Part shown: positions 22,525 to 35,790 of the stretch, in pieces
Layout: every line of letters starts with the position of its first letter
Numbering within the stretch: the first letter of the stretch is position 1
Assembly: GCA_036250195.1 (NCBI GenBank)
Contig: JAVHZZ010000002.1
Coordinates: forward strand, 66,842,205 to 66,906,204
Reading direction: 5' to 3'
Length of the DNA stretch: 64,000 nucleotides
From: Mixophyes australis
Lineage: Eukaryota > Chordata > Amphibia > Anura > Limnodynastidae
The notes under the pieces: model-generated
Database searches by the model: none
Told to the model about the DNA's origin: nothing
What the model saw: the letters and a program-made list of their open reading frames with translations, nothing else
Program-made: the position numbers and the translations under genes

Positions 22525-25500
22525 ATGTCTCATCATTCCATCCTCTCCTCCTCTGGACACAAGGGCTTCAGCTCCTGTTCTGTTGCTTTACCTAAACATT
22601 CCAGCTCACACAGCATCTTCTCACACTCTTCTAAACATGCAGGACATGGTCACAAGGCTCAGCATTGCTTTAGCAGTTCAAGTGCCCACAATATTGGGTC
22701 AAAAGGACATAAGATTTCAGTGGGAAGATTTCATGTAGGGAAAAGTGGACATGGATCTGGCTTTGGTACTGGTAGTTTTGGGAGATCATCTTGTTCTGGA
22801 GGAATCACCTCTGTTACTGTGAACCAGGGTCTCCTGGCACCTCTCAATTTGGAGGTTGACCCCAACATCCAGAGAGTGAGGACAGATGAGAAGAATCAGA
22901 TCAAAGGTCTCAACAATAAGTTTGCCTCTTTCATCGACAAGGTGACATTTTTTATGCTTCATACAATCTGCAGGGCTGTTAACAATAATAGAGCTGAAAT
23001 CAAAATAAATTACGTACAGATTTACTTTGTCTAAAGCTAAGGTTTTTTATTTTACTAGAAAACAAGAAAGTTTGCAAACTTAGTTGTGAGAAATGTTTAT
23101 ACCTATCCTGTATTGAGCCTCTATGTGTCATGTCAAATTTTATATACAAACCTTTATCAATGATAACATAAAAATTACCATTCATGGTCTCACATCTTCT
23201 ACTGTTTTTTAAGTCTATTAATTAAGGCCACACTAATCCCAGATCTTTAGTTAGAAATACAGGACAAAAGCAACAGAGATTTTAATTATAATGATTTATT
23301 TGAGCTGTTGTCAAAATCAAAAGTTCATAAATTGGTCCTTGAGGAAGATGGCCACAACCAACATCTAAATACTGTTTTGTCTCTTTTACTATAAGGTTAT
23401 TCTTTAATCTGTTAACATAGAAAGATAGAAACATAGATTTTGCAGATAAGAAGTAGTACCTTTCGACCCATCTACCTGTACCTTTTTAGACTTGAGATAG
23501 CCATATGTCAATCCCACACATGTTTAAATTCCCATATGGTATTAGCCTCTTCCACGACTATCCTTTCTCTAAAGTAATTCCTCCTCATATTTTTCCTAAT
23601 CATGTTGCCCTTCTGATTTGTTTTGTGTTTGTCTCTAGTTCTAATAAGAATTTGTCTTCCTTTACCTTGTTAAAACCATTTATATATTTAATAACTTCAA
23701 TCATATCACCCCACTCTCTACTCCAAATTGTACATGTTTAAATCCTTTACTCTTAGATCATTTCAAATTTTCTGATTTTTGACTACGCACCATTTTACTT
23801 GCCCTCTGTATCTATGTGTAGATGACCAACAATAATTCACACAAATTTGTAAGTAGTAGGGCTTATATACATTGAAAATAAAAATCAGGACTCCCATGTC
23901 ACCTGAACATCAAGTTCAGTCCTTACATTTAGATTCTGCCTAAGGTAAAACAGTTATATGAACTTATTCTAAATTATAAAGTATAAATAGTTTCCCTATA
24001 ATGATATATTAAGTGTTGTACCATCATAATTAGGGGCCTCGTTAGCATTCAAATAATATTGAACCTTAATATAGTTATAAAATAATACAGACCACATAAT
24101 TTTATTTTTGGAGGTTAAAATCACCAGAGATGTACGTTGTTTTACTTACAATCGCCCGAAAAATTGCAGCTTGATACATTTCAACCAAGCTGTCATATAA
24201 GAGACAAATTTTAATGTTGTTTACTAATGGTTTAGATCTCTAACAATCAGTCCTGTCACTTGAATGAGCCACGGGGACGATCTATACAATGTGCTACTCA
24301 AAACAGTATTAAATTCAACAGCCACAATCACCTCCCATTTTGCTACTTGGGGTATCATGACTCCCAATTTTAATAGAAGTGTTGTTGGTCCTGATTATTT
24401 AGTTTACCCCAAGTTTTCCCACTTTATCTCCATGGAACGTCCAAAGGTGACGTGGACCACAAGCAATATTGCTCTTTCTTTTCACATCACATGCATAGAT
24501 AAAGACAAAGAATAAAATGCCGATTTCAATTCTGAGTGTAGACATTGTGTAAAATGTGTCTCTTGAAGGAACACAAAGATCTCATTTAAGTTGTTTTATG
24601 TCTACTGCAAGTTTGACAATGAAAACAAATGTCTGGGTGCAGATACACCTCTTTCAGCAATGTTTGTAAATGTGTGGTTTGTTTCAGCAGGAAAAAATAG
24701 GTAGAGACAGAAGCTTACAGTTCAAATAATGTCTAAAGTCTTAATGTGACTCTAATCTGGAAATATTATTGTGTTGCAATGTATACTGTGAAGGAATTAT
24801 CTTACTAGCATAATTTTTATATTTATGACATTGGATTGACCAAAAGTTCAAGGTTGGTTGATTTGACCGAGTTTAATCTGGCTTGAATAATTTGATCATA
24901 TCAATTGGGGCATATCAGCTGTAGTGAATTTTAATGAACTTTGGTTAAGGTATATGTACCTCATTAAACTATGAAGTCCAAATGTGCTCTGAATTAGATA
25001 TTTGGGCACAGTGTGAGTTATCTACAAACACTGTTCACAGGAGCAAATTTACAGTCCCTCATTTATCTTTCTAGCGCAAGGTTCCTTTTAAGCAATGTTA
25101 GTAAATGTTTGGTTAGTTCAAGCAGAACAAAATAGTTATGGTCAAAATCATGCACCTAGTCTTAACCTTTTTAATATATTTTATTGTTATAACTTTCTGT
25201 TTTTATGTTTTGTCTATAGGTGAGATTTCTGGAACAACAGAACAAGATGCTGGAGACCAAGTGGGCTCTTCTACAAGACCAAAATACAGCCAGATATCAG
25301 ATTGAACCTCTGTTTGAAACTTTTATCAGCAACCTCAGGAGACAGCTGGAAAACCTAGAATGTGAGAGCGCTCGTCTAGAAGCAGAAAGGAACAGCACAG
25401 AGGGTGCAATGGAAGAATTTAGGAGAAAGTAAGATGTGTATGGTTATCATGAATTTATTACAAGGCACAAGAATTACCTCTTATAAATAATTATGCTGAA

Positions 25501-28500
25501 ATTCCAGAAGTAACAGAAAACCAGCTCTAGCGTGAAGACTGATTAAGCATCTTTATAACTAAAATTAAGAGAAAAATGTGCCTGCATCTAACCCAAATAT
25601 TAGCAGCTTAACAATAAGCAAAAACAGCATATTCAGTGCTTCTATGTGATCGTTTCTGTAGCTTTGCCAGTCACAGTCAATATAAATCAATGATGAGTAT
25701 TCAGTGTACTGCATTAATAAGGCCAGAAATCCACAAATGTTGTAACACAATGTAATAGATTTAATATCTAACTAACTAGTTTACTAACTAACTAAACATG
25801 TTCACATAATTTGGTTGTGACTCACAGATATGAAGAAGAAATGAACCGACGCACAGCGGCAGAGAATGAGTTTGTCTTACTAAAGAGGGTATGTACAGTA
25901 TCAGCTTCTGGAATGTAACTTACTAATCATCATCATCATTTATTTATATAGCGCCAGCAAATTCCGTAGCGCTTTACAATTGGAAACAAACATTAATAAA
26001 ACAATACTGGGTAGTACATACAGAGAGAGAGGTAAGAGAACCCTGCTCGCAAGCTTACAATATATGGGACAATGGGAGTTTGAAACACAAGTGCATGTGC
26101 TCCATCATATTGCACATTGGACCAGCTAGAATGCAAAAGGTAAAAAGTATTGAGTGGACTGTGTGATCAGTCACACGGCAATGTTGGTCAAAGGTTTGTT
26201 GTCTTGTGTTAGCTGTGTAGAGGGTGGTAATAGGGTAACCTAGGAATATTAAGATGCTGGTTGAGGAATATCATAAGCTTGTCTGAAGAGGTGGGTTTTT
26301 TGAGAATGCTTGAAGGTTTGAAGACTAGAGGAAAGTCTCACTGTGCAAGGGAGGGAATTCCACAAAGTGGGTGCAGCCCGATAAAAGTCCTGTAACCGGG
26401 AATGGGAGGATGTGATGAGAGTGGAAGAGAGATGCAGATCTTGTGCAGAGCGGAGATGTGAACTTGGGAGATATTTTGAGACAAGTGAGGAGATGTATGT
26501 CGGTGCAATTTTGTTGGTGGCCTTGTATGTTTGTAGAAGAATATTATATTGGATTCATTGAAAAACAGGCAACCAATGTAAGGACTAACAGAGTGGCTCA
26601 GCAGAGGAAGAAGGGTTTGCAAGGAAAATCAATCTAGCCGCTGCATGCAAAATAGATTGTATGGGTTCAAGTCTGATTTTGGGAAGACCAATAAGGACGA
26701 AATTGCAATTGTCGATGCGGGAGATGATGAGTGTATGAATAAAGGCTTTTGCAGTGACTTGTGTGAGATATGTGAGTATTCTGGAAGTATTCTTTAGATG
26801 TATGTACCATGATTTAGATATAGAGTCAATGTGGGGAATAAACGATAGTTGTGAGCCAAGGATTATACATAGGCAGTGAGCTTGCGGGGTGGGTGGGATT
26901 TATGATCATGTTATCAACAGAAATAGAAAAGTCAGGCAGGAAACTGACTTTGTTTTTGGTTGGGGAAATTATTAATTCAGTTTTTGAAAGATTGAGTTTC
27001 AATTGGTGAGAAGACATTCAAGATGAAATGGCAGAAAGACAGTGAGCAACACGAGACAGCACAGATGGTGAGAGATCAGGAGAGGAAAGATAGATTTGTA
27101 TATCATCCACATAGAGATGATACTGAAATCCAAAGGAGCTTCTTAATTTTCCAAGAGAAGTGGTGTAGATAGAGAATAGCAGAGGACCTAGGACTGAGCC
27201 TTGTGGTACTCCAACTGATAAAGAAAGGGGAGCAGAGGTGGATTCAGAGAAATTAACACTGGAAGAGTGATTAGATAGGTAGGATGAGAACCAGGATAGG
27301 ACAGTGCTTTCAAGACCTAGGGATTGTAGCATTTGTATAAGGAGAGAGTGGTCAGCAGTGTCAAATGCAGCAGAGAGATCCAGGAGAATTAAAAGAGATT
27401 AAAGGCCTTCAGTTTTTTGCTGTAATCAAATCATTGACAACCTTGGTCAGCACAGTCTCTGTGAAGTGTTAAGAACAAAAGCCTGACTGAAGAGAATCCA
27501 GTAGGTTGTTTGCTTTAAGAACGTGTGTGAAGCGAGTGTAGGAAATTCTCTCAAGAAGCTTGGAGGGGCATGGGAGCAGAGAGATGGGACAGTAATTTGA
27601 GAGAGAGTTTGGGTCAGAATTTTGTTCTTTCAAAATAGGAGTAATCACTGCTTGCTTGAATAGTGATGGAAAAATAGCAGTAGAGAGAGAGAGAGATTAC
27701 AGATTTTAGTTAGAGGTGGAATGAGCACAGAAGACAGTGACCTACCAATTTGTAAGGGTATGGGATCAAGAGGACAGCCGGTAGAGTAGGAAGATGAGAA
27801 GAGAGTAGAAACGTCCTCTTCATTTGTGGGATCAAATGAAGAGAGAGTGTCAGAGGGTGCTGCAAAGAAATTGAGCTGATTGCTTGTCGAGGGAGATTAT
27901 ACCATTTCAAGTCTGATCTTATCTATTTTGTCCTTGAAATAGGAAGCAAGATCCTGGGCACTGATGGAAGTCAGCTGGTTTGGGATGGGAGAAGCTTGAG
28001 CATAGATGAGAGACTGGAAGTATGTTTGTTTTGCAGTGTCCAGAGCATTCCTATAGGAGTGGTAGATACCAGTATATGTGATGAAATCATTAGAGATAAA
28101 AAAAAGATTTACGCCAGTTATGTTCTGCTTTACGAGAAAGATTTTGTAGATTTTGTGTTTCTTTAGTGTGCCACGGTTGACAACGAAGTCTATGCGGAGT
28201 ATGTAGAGTCACTGGAGCCAGTTGATCAAGGGCAGTTGCTAGGGTTTGGTGAAAATGGGGTACTGAGCATAGTCTAGAGAAAGCAAGAACAAGACAGTGG
28301 CCATCCTGGTAAGAAGCAGATTCAATCCACTGGGAGAGGTCGAGTAGGGATGTTAGATAGTAGTTTGGAAGCAGCATTGGAACGTTGGTTAGCAATAGGA
28401 TGTTGAAATTACCCATGATGATGGTGGGGATGTCAGAGGATAAGAGGTGAGGGAGCCATCTTGTTGTGGTCCAGGGGGGTGATAGATGACAGCAACACGC

Positions 28501-29537
28501 ATAGAGAATGGGTTAAAAATCCTAACAGTATGTACTTCAAATGATGTGAACGTGAGTGATGGGACATTTGGTAGAGCTGTTAACGTGCACTGTGGGGAGA
28601 AAAGTAGTCCAACCCCACCTTCTTGTCTGCCTCCAGGTCTGGGGGTATGGTTGAAATGGAGAACACCATGTGAAAGGGCTACAGGTGAGGCAGTGTCTGA
28701 TTGCGTGAGCCATGTTTCTGTTATTGCTAGAAAGTTACAATCTAAATTGTTAAGACACAAACATTCTACTTTCCTTCTTATTGTAGGATGTTGATGCTGC
28801 TTTTATGAACAAGGCCGAGCTGCAAGCAAGGGCCAGCTCCCTCACTGATGAGATCAATTTCCTGAGGACTCTGTATGATATGGTAAGTCATTTACATTTT
28901 GGCACAATGTTATATTACCCTTTGAAACAGTTTATTTTGTTTCTTTGTTTTAAATTAGCCAATACCAAAAGAAATTCAATAATTGTTTTTTTGTCTACTA
29001 TGCAGGAGATCAGTCAGCTCCAGGCTCAGATCTCAGACACCTCGGTGGTCGTCTCCATGGATAACAGCCGAGACCTGGACATAAACAGCATCATCGCTGA
29101 GGTCAGAGCTCAATACGAAGACATTGCTAATAGGAGCAGAGCTGAGGCTGAGGCCATGTACCAGTCAAGGGTGAGTCTGACACACAGGAAGGTACTTTAT
29201 ACAATATAATATGTATGTCAGTGTAGACCAAAAGCTGATTAATATTAAATTACATTTTATCCTTCTTTCAACTACAGTTTGAGGATCTGCGCATGGCAAC
29301 TGGAAGAAACGAGAATGATCTACAGAACAGCAGAAATGAGATCACTGAACTTAACAGAGCAGTTCAGAGACTTAAAGGAGAGATTGAGTGTGCTAAATCT
29401 CAGGTAAATGTCATATAAAACGAAAATGTTCGGTATAGTGCACATACTGAATGGGGATTTGTACAGAGACCTCATGCTTATTTTTTGGTTGCAAAACTTG
29501 AAAAAGTGGATATTGCACATTAGTCAGAGATGTAAAC

Positions 29538-29577
<40 letters not shown>

Positions 29578-30638
29578 TATTATTATCTTTTATTTATAAG
29601 CCACCAGAAGGGTTCCATAACGCCAAACATATGAAGGTTAAACATACAACAAAATTATATACGTTCATAGATGTAAGTACAATGGGTACAGATAAGCAGC
29701 ATAATAAATGAATGGATACAATTGACAGAACAAATTGCATGGCAAATAAAAACAATTTAGCATAAGGCCAAACAGTGACAGAGGCGACAATGGGGAACTG
29801 ACAGACATGAGACATAGAGAACACTTTCCAGGGTGTCAAATAGTGTTGAATTCCAAGTGGTGGAGGTGCTGTAAGTGTTGTATTAAGGGTTCCCTTAATG
29901 TGCTGTTAAATAATTATCAATCACTGATGAAATAGACATGCCAGATTGGTCTACTTTTTCCCTTATACATGAATGTCTAATGTTTCCCAGCGTGCTGCAC
30001 TGGAAGCTGCTATACGTAACGCTGAAGAACGTGGAGAAGCTGCTGTCAGAGATGCCAATAACAAACTGTGTGAGCTGGAGGCTGCTCTACAGAAGGCCAA
30101 GCAGGACATGGCTCGCCAACTGCGAGATTACCAGGAACTTATGAACGTCAAACTGGCTCTGGACATTGAGATTGCTACATATAGGAAGATGTTGGAGGGT
30201 GAAGAATGCAGGTGAATTCAGTAGATATACTGTAAGGTTTTACATAACAATTCAATAATACACAACAATATTCTGCAGTCTTAAAAAGTTTAGAACACTA
30301 TTGTGTGCTTACACAGTAAATATATAAATGCTTATGGTGTTTTTCAGATTGGCTTCGGATGGCTCTGTGAACATCTGTAAGTGAAACAAAATAATATGTA
30401 TTTTTTAAATGCATACAATTAGTTCAAGGTGTTTTGCATATTGTTATATACTAACAAATTTCTGTGTCACTTAGCTGTCCTGCACGCTAGCACTGGAGGG
30501 AAACACCACTCAGGAGGAATGTCCCAAGGAGGACATCATCATCATCATTCTCTAGGAGGATTCAGCTCAAGCAGTGGGAGAAGCCACAGCCATGTTCACA
30601 AAAGCATCCACCATTCCGGTCATGAGCATCACTGCTGA
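22525..30638 (+). CDS. Type II keratin, histidine-rich (gene B), 9 exons
   Basis: Coding exons: 22525-22941, 25220-25428, 25828-25888, 28787-28882, 29006-29170, 29278-29403, 29991-30211, 30348-30376, 30475-30638; 495 residues. Structure and role are as for gene A: Ser/His-rich head, normal rod with both helix boundary motifs, His-rich tail ending in Cys. It differs from A and C at a few sites, for example [10 protein letters not shown] in the head, [10 protein letters not shown] in exon 4 and RNEITELN in exon 6. Exons 3 and 9 are identical in nucleotide sequence to those of A and C. All introns are GT-AG; the exon 1 donor (gtgaca) is better than that of A. Intron 3 is 2.9 kb because of an antisense L2 insertion shared with C. 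Confidence 0.94.
23405..23840. repeat. Interspersed repeat in intron 1 of gene B
   Basis: Counterpart of 9545-10020. The block 22945-23370 just before it is absent from gene A. The remaining intron (to 25219) aligns with A and C and shows no gene. Confidence 0.5.
25926..28731 (-). mobile_element. 5'-truncated L2-type LINE in intron 3 of gene B
   Basis: Its 3' end lies at the left: on the minus strand it closes with GCGCTATATAAATAAATGATG and a short ATG repeat, the usual L2 tail. Reading minus strand from 28731: endonuclease fragments ([34 protein letters not shown]), then reverse transcriptase ([16 protein letters not shown] and YVDD, about 27220 and 27105). The start is cut inside the endonuclease, and small deletions (about 28460 and 27985) and frameshifts break the rest. 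Gene C carries the same insertion at the same place; gene A has the empty site. Confidence 0.88.
29538..29850. repeat. ATT microsatellite plus shared intron 6 repeat, gene B
   Basis: A run of about 15 TTA/ATT units (29538-29587) opens the block also seen in A and C. The adjoining AAGCCACCAGAAGGGTTCCA stretch marks the old repeat. Confidence 0.65.
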
Positions 30639-30766
30639 AGTGAAAACATTGGATATGCAAAATGCCATTAATTATAGTATTATATCATCACTGCTAGACA
30701 TCTGCTTTGTTACTCTACTTCATGCTGTATATTCCTGTGTTTATCTGTTACATTATACTGCTCCTC

Positions 30767-30772
30767 AATAAA
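30767..30772 (+). terminator. Polyadenylation signal of keratin gene B
   Basis: AATAAA 129 bp after the stop. The 3' UTR has lost a segment (about 40 bp) that A and C keep. Confidence 0.8.
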
Positions 30773-31866
30773 TTGCTATTAATATGTCAGTAAGTGACAC
30801 AAGTCTTTGGAAAATTACCAGATACCTTTTAATGACAAATATTGCAGAGTACAAGTTACCGTTAGTGATAATTTCAGAGAATGCTTGTCAACATTACATT
30901 CATATCAAATGGTATTCAACCTATTATGGAACCTACTTTAGAGGAAGTTATTAACTGACATACATTAATTCAGTAGGAATGGTATAACAAGAATTCACAT
31001 ACACAGATAATATAATTTGTTGCAGTTACATATAAACTGCTAGAGTTACTGTCAGGCTTATATCTTGAATGGGCTTTATTAATTCATCGATCCAAGGTCA
31101 AAGGTGTTAGCCTCACACAAGGATACACATTTCTTTACTATCATTTTTTTCTTCCTTCAACTATGAGAACTTTCATTTCAGTAAGTTCTCCCACAGTGCA
31201 GGAGAACGTACCCCTTCTAGTGCTCCTAGCAATGACAAACCTACTATATATGTCTCCTTGTAGTCAGATGAGGTACAATGGTGGATTGTGCACACTTTCA
31301 TCCAAAGCTGCCTCATTCACCATTAAACCCAGGATATCCAATGTTGATGTCCCATGATTTTGCTCTTCCCATTGATATATAATATATAACTCTGGTCATT
31401 TGGCCTAAAACTCCTTTCATTTTATTTATAACTATGCACACTTTGGCTCTGGGTTAAACACATACATTCAGGTGGTACAAATGGCACCAACTTATGGATA
31501 CTTATAGCGCAATCAGACCCAGAAGTTCCTAAATAAATTTCTAATAATTATAAATTATTAAATTGTAATAATGTCATTTATTTATTTCAGTATCACTCTT
31601 ATAATAATATAAATAAACTATAATCATTGTAGCTAACCACTGTACTTTAACTGACTTTAACATAAACAGTTTAAATTGATTTTAAAGGGGAAAGCCAGAG
31701 AATTCTATTGTCCAGCCATTTTTTTCTATTTTTGATGCCGTTCAATATGACAACAGATTTGTAGATATAAATGTATATAATTCACAGAGCTTATCTGTTG
31801 TCATACCCAAGGCAAATGAAAATAAACAAATCTGTATAGAAAATAAAGTTCTGTGAATGTGGAATT
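30773..31866. other. 3' flank of gene B
   Basis: Aligns with the flanks of A and C. A segment of about 100 bp near 31235 that A (about 15880) and C (about 59160-59330) keep is missing here. No gene is seen. Confidence 0.55.
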
Positions 31867-31880
31867 CCTCTTTAAACAGA
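31867..31880. repeat. Left flanking repeat of the Penelope-like element
   Basis: CCTCTTTAAACAGA matches CCTCTTTAAAGAGA at 36313-36326 at 13 of 14 positions. Gene C's copy starts after the unmutated form at 59965-59978. This is the likely target duplication. Confidence 0.6.
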
Positions 31881-32578
31881 GTGATAAATTTTGAAAAATC
31901 ATTTGTAGCACGCAAAGACAACAAACTAATGAGAAATTGTGAGGACTATAATAAGAATGTAGCTAGGATGTACAATAGATATTCTAGGAATCAATCTTAA
32001 GGGAGAGATAGGTCTAATTATAGATATAGTTGCCATGAGTCTGAACAAAGAGGACATCATTATTTGGAGAAAAAATAGAATTGCCCCTGCCTCCCGTAGA
32101 GATTTAGGGGGGGAAACATTTTGATAGAGAACCTGTTCCAAGAGAAAGAAAAATGGGGGAAGCGGTTATGTTTCTGAGTTTGAGACTAAATTGGTGAGAA
32201 TAGAGAATCCTTGTTTGAGAACCATGAGACTAATGATTACAATGGAAGGAAAGCCATGTCTAAATTGATAAACTCTTGTGAAGATTCTGACCCCTTGAAT
32301 AAGGACACGGCTCTGTCTGCCTCCTGTAATTCTTCTTTTTAGGGAGGGGCCACTATCCCCCTTCATACTCACAAAGGATCCAAGGAGTAAATTTATATAC
32401 ACCCAAAATATTAAGAGAAGATGAATTAGAGGATCCAGAGGAGGGACCCTCAAATCAACTAAAAAACATGCGCTGGTATCAATTGGGGAGATTTTTATTT
32501 GTCCTCCAAAAAACTGTCTCATTTCAAAGTGAAACTCTTACTAAAGAGACTTAAGTGTGCCCCAGTGGCTAACCGAAT

Positions 32579-34349
32579 TTGTCTAATTTATTAGTAGATC
32601 TCAATAGATACGTTAGAACTCTTAGTCGAAAATGTTATTTTGCATGCAAAGTTATTAGGAAAACTAAGCAAGATGTTTCTCCCATTATATTAGATGAGGA
32701 TGAGCAATTAGCTCTGGCACATTTAGAATCTTTGAGGGCTGAAAGTAGGGACATAGAATCCCCATCAGTGATCAATTTGTATGATATCAACTCCTCTGCA
32801 TCCTTTAGGAAATTAAAATCCAAATTAAATTTTTATCCCTTGCAATTCAAGGGTCCATATATAGATAGCTTTTACAAAAGCACTTTGGAAAACTAGAGAT
32901 AATTTAACTCCCCAAGAGAAGAAGGCTTTCAGATATCTAATGACAGAAGCCACTATTATAATCAAACCGGCTGATAAGGGCGGGAGTGAAGCTATGAGAC
33001 AATTAAACAACAAGCATTTTTATACAAAACTAGATAGGGATCCTACATTTACCTATCAGCAAAAGCTTAGACACTTTCTTGATGTGGCCCTTCTAGAGGG
33101 GGTGATTTCCAAAGAGACATTTTTGTTTTTGTTTACCCAATTTCCAGTGGTACCTAATTACTGCCACTTGCTAAAGATTCATAAGGCCCTTTCTTCACGT
33201 TCTGGGAGACTTATCATTTCAGGTTTGGATTCCCTCACGAGTAGTTTGTCCTATGTTGTTGATTCTCACCTTCAGCCCTTTGTCACCACATTAAAGTCAC
33301 ATATCAAGGACACTACCATTTTTTTTAAATTGATTCAAGGTATCAATTGGAAACCTACTTATCACTTTCTCAAATGTGATGTGGAAGCACTGTATTCTAA
33401 TATACCTCACAAATTAGGTCTGTTTGGAAAAACAGAAGGATAGTGATCCTATGTTATGTGAGTTCATACTGTCATCTATTCATTTCATTCTGCATCACAA
33501 TTATTTTTTATTTGACTCACAATTTATTTACAGGTGCTGGGCATTGTCAGGGGGACCAGGTTCGCCCCGAGCTATGCAAATATTTATATGGGGCTCTTTG
33601 AGGAGCAGTATATATGGCATTCCTGGTTTGTGGCGTACCTGATCCTCTATTGTAGGTATATTGATGACCTTTTTTTTGTTTGGGATGGTGATCCTCAATC
33701 TATTTCACTTTTTCTTTCTCACTTAAATTCCAATAAGTTTGGTTTAAGGATCACTAGAAACTTTCATTCAGTAACCATCAATTATTTGGATATTACTTTA
33801 AAGATATTTAAAGTAGCTATAGTAACAGAAAACTACTCTAAGGATGTTGATACCTTGAATTTTCTGCATTATAAGAGCAGTCATTGCAGGGCTTGGCTGG
33901 ATAATATCCCAAAAGGGAAATTCCTCCGGATTAAGAGGAACTGTTCAGATTTAAAGGATTTCAAATTGCATTCTGGTAAACTATACAAGTCATTTCAGGA
34001 ACAGGGCTATCCCCAACACATTTTGGATAGGGCTTACAAGGATGTGGAAGAGTTGGACAGACACAATCTGTTTGCCCATCTTCCCAGACGGAGGGATGAG
34101 AACAAATCAATGGTTTTTACAACCCAATACAATAGTAATGCTGGGGAGATTAAATGTATTGTGAAAAAAAATGCTGCCTTGTTAGAATTGAATGAATATA
34201 TTGGTCCCTTGGTTAAGAAAAGTATCATCACAGTGTTCAGGAGATATAGGAGTTTAAATGAAAGATTAGCACCCAGTTTTTTCAAGAACACCAACACGTC
34301 AGCTATTTCCTCTACTGCCAAACTCTCCAAAGTGTGGAGAGATGGTTAG
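32579..34349 (+). pseudogene. Penelope-like reverse transcriptase, frameshifted
   Basis: Three frames in order: 32579-32896 (LDEDEQLALAHLESL), 32940-33443 (TIIIKPADKGGSEAM, PVVPNYCHLLKIHKAL, YHFLKCDVEALYSNIPHKLG) and 33534-34349 (RGTRFAPSYANIYMGLFEEQ, the catalytic RYIDDLFFVWDG, then YSKDVDTLNFLHYKSSHCRA). IKPADKGG and GTRFAPSYANIYMG are typical of Penelope-like RTs. A deletion after KPADKGGS and a frameshift at about 33420-33540 break it; gene C's copy retains the residues missing after KPADKGGS. Confidence 0.85.
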
Positions 34350-34485
34350 GGAGATTCAATGGGTTTTTAGATGATGAAAATTAAAATGCACTACCTGTGG
34401 ATTTGCAGATCAGAAGTGTACAGATTTCACTTAGTTTATATCAGGTGAAAAGTTTTCAATTGAAAAGTTTTTGGCTTGTCAATCC

Positions 34486-34760
34486 AACTTTGTTATCTAT
34501 TTGATTAGTTGCAAATGTGGTATCCAGTACATGGGACACACAATAAGATCAGTGGGAGAAACATCGTCACAACATATTGAAGAATGTTAGAGCACACCGT
34601 TTATCTGCACATGTTAACCCATGTCAAGGGAGTCAGCTAGCAGATCTGAAGGTGAGGGCCATTAAACAGATTGGGATCACCAAGAGAGGAGGTGATAGGT
34701 TCTACTTTTTGTGTAAACACGGGCCTACTGGATATTCAGACGTAGGACATTGATACCACA
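34486..34760 (+). pseudogene. GIY-YIG endonuclease region of the Penelope-like element
   Basis: The sequence after TTTGTTATCTATTTGATTAG reads LISCKCGIQYMGHTIRSV, the variant GIY-YIG start of Penelope endonucleases. A small deletion after GHTIRSVG shifts the frame here; the gene C copy still has the intervening residues. The C-terminal HRLSAHV and GGDRFYF segments remain visible. Confidence 0.7.
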
Positions 34761-35751
34761 GGGTTTAAATGATAGTATAGAGCTGAATAGCATCTGACTG
34801 TATTTTGATGATTATGGTCTCTACAAAAGATCACATACACAACAAAAATTTGTTTCCTATCTGTGTCTTTCTCATTTCCCTTATTTTGTCACCACAGAAC
34901 ATTATGGGGCAACTAGTTTTGGAATACCACTGTTAACTAGATTCTTATTTTGTGGGGTTTCTGTATAAGTTGCTATATCAAATATAATGGTCTAGCTAGT
35001 TATGATGATTATTTCTGGGAGTGATTCCTCACTTTCAAATTTTTATGGTTACCTTCCCCCACTTTTTTATGTGAATTTTGGTTTGGATCTTGAAATATTA
35101 ATTAAATATTTTATTTCTATGGAAGAAAGTATGGGAATTTATTTTAAAATCAATATTATCATGAATTTATGACCGGTTGTTTTTTGTATTTTTTGTTTGA
35201 TCATTTTTTAATGAGATATTAGTAAGTCAATTGCTCTTTGACAAGGTATATAAATATTTTTTATTTGTCAATATCTTATATGTGATAATTTTATAATGAT
35301 TTTTTTGTATGTGATAAACAGAGTTGCTAACAATTTATGTGTTGTTATGGTGCTTTGGATCGCATGTGCTATCTACATAAGCTTGTGTGCAATATATGTC
35401 AATACACCCGACCTTGGCTATGAATAAAATCCAAGGTGGATGTTATGAAGGTTATATACAAACGGGATGTTATTCCTCTAACATCATATAGAATGTGAAT
35501 ATATCAGTTTGCGATCCTCAATCGTACAATTTGGTGTATACAATGACTCCCAATCCGTTTTCACTGGTAACCATGACAGTGGCAGCACTAATTTTATGTG
35601 GGCCATACTTTCTTGACAGATGAATGGAGACCTAGTTTCATTGGCAGCCAAGGAACATGTGATCGTCGGAAAGACTATTGGTGGATATAGATCATGTGAC
35701 CTTGACTTGGTGCTATAAGCAGTGTTTCCATATAAACTATTCGGCATGCCT

Positions 35752-35790
35752 CTGATGAAACGGTTCCTTATCAGCCGAGAAACACGTCAG
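35752..35790 (+). ncRNA. Possible degenerate hammerhead ribozyme of the Penelope element
   Basis: CTGATGA (35752-35758) and GAAAC (35779-35783) are followed by ACGTC (35784-35788), the order of the conserved hammerhead core; CGG/CCG between them could form helix II. Penelope-like elements are known to carry hammerhead motifs in their terminal regions. Helix I pairing across the flanks is weak here (two base pairs seen), so this may be a decayed copy. Confidence 0.35.
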
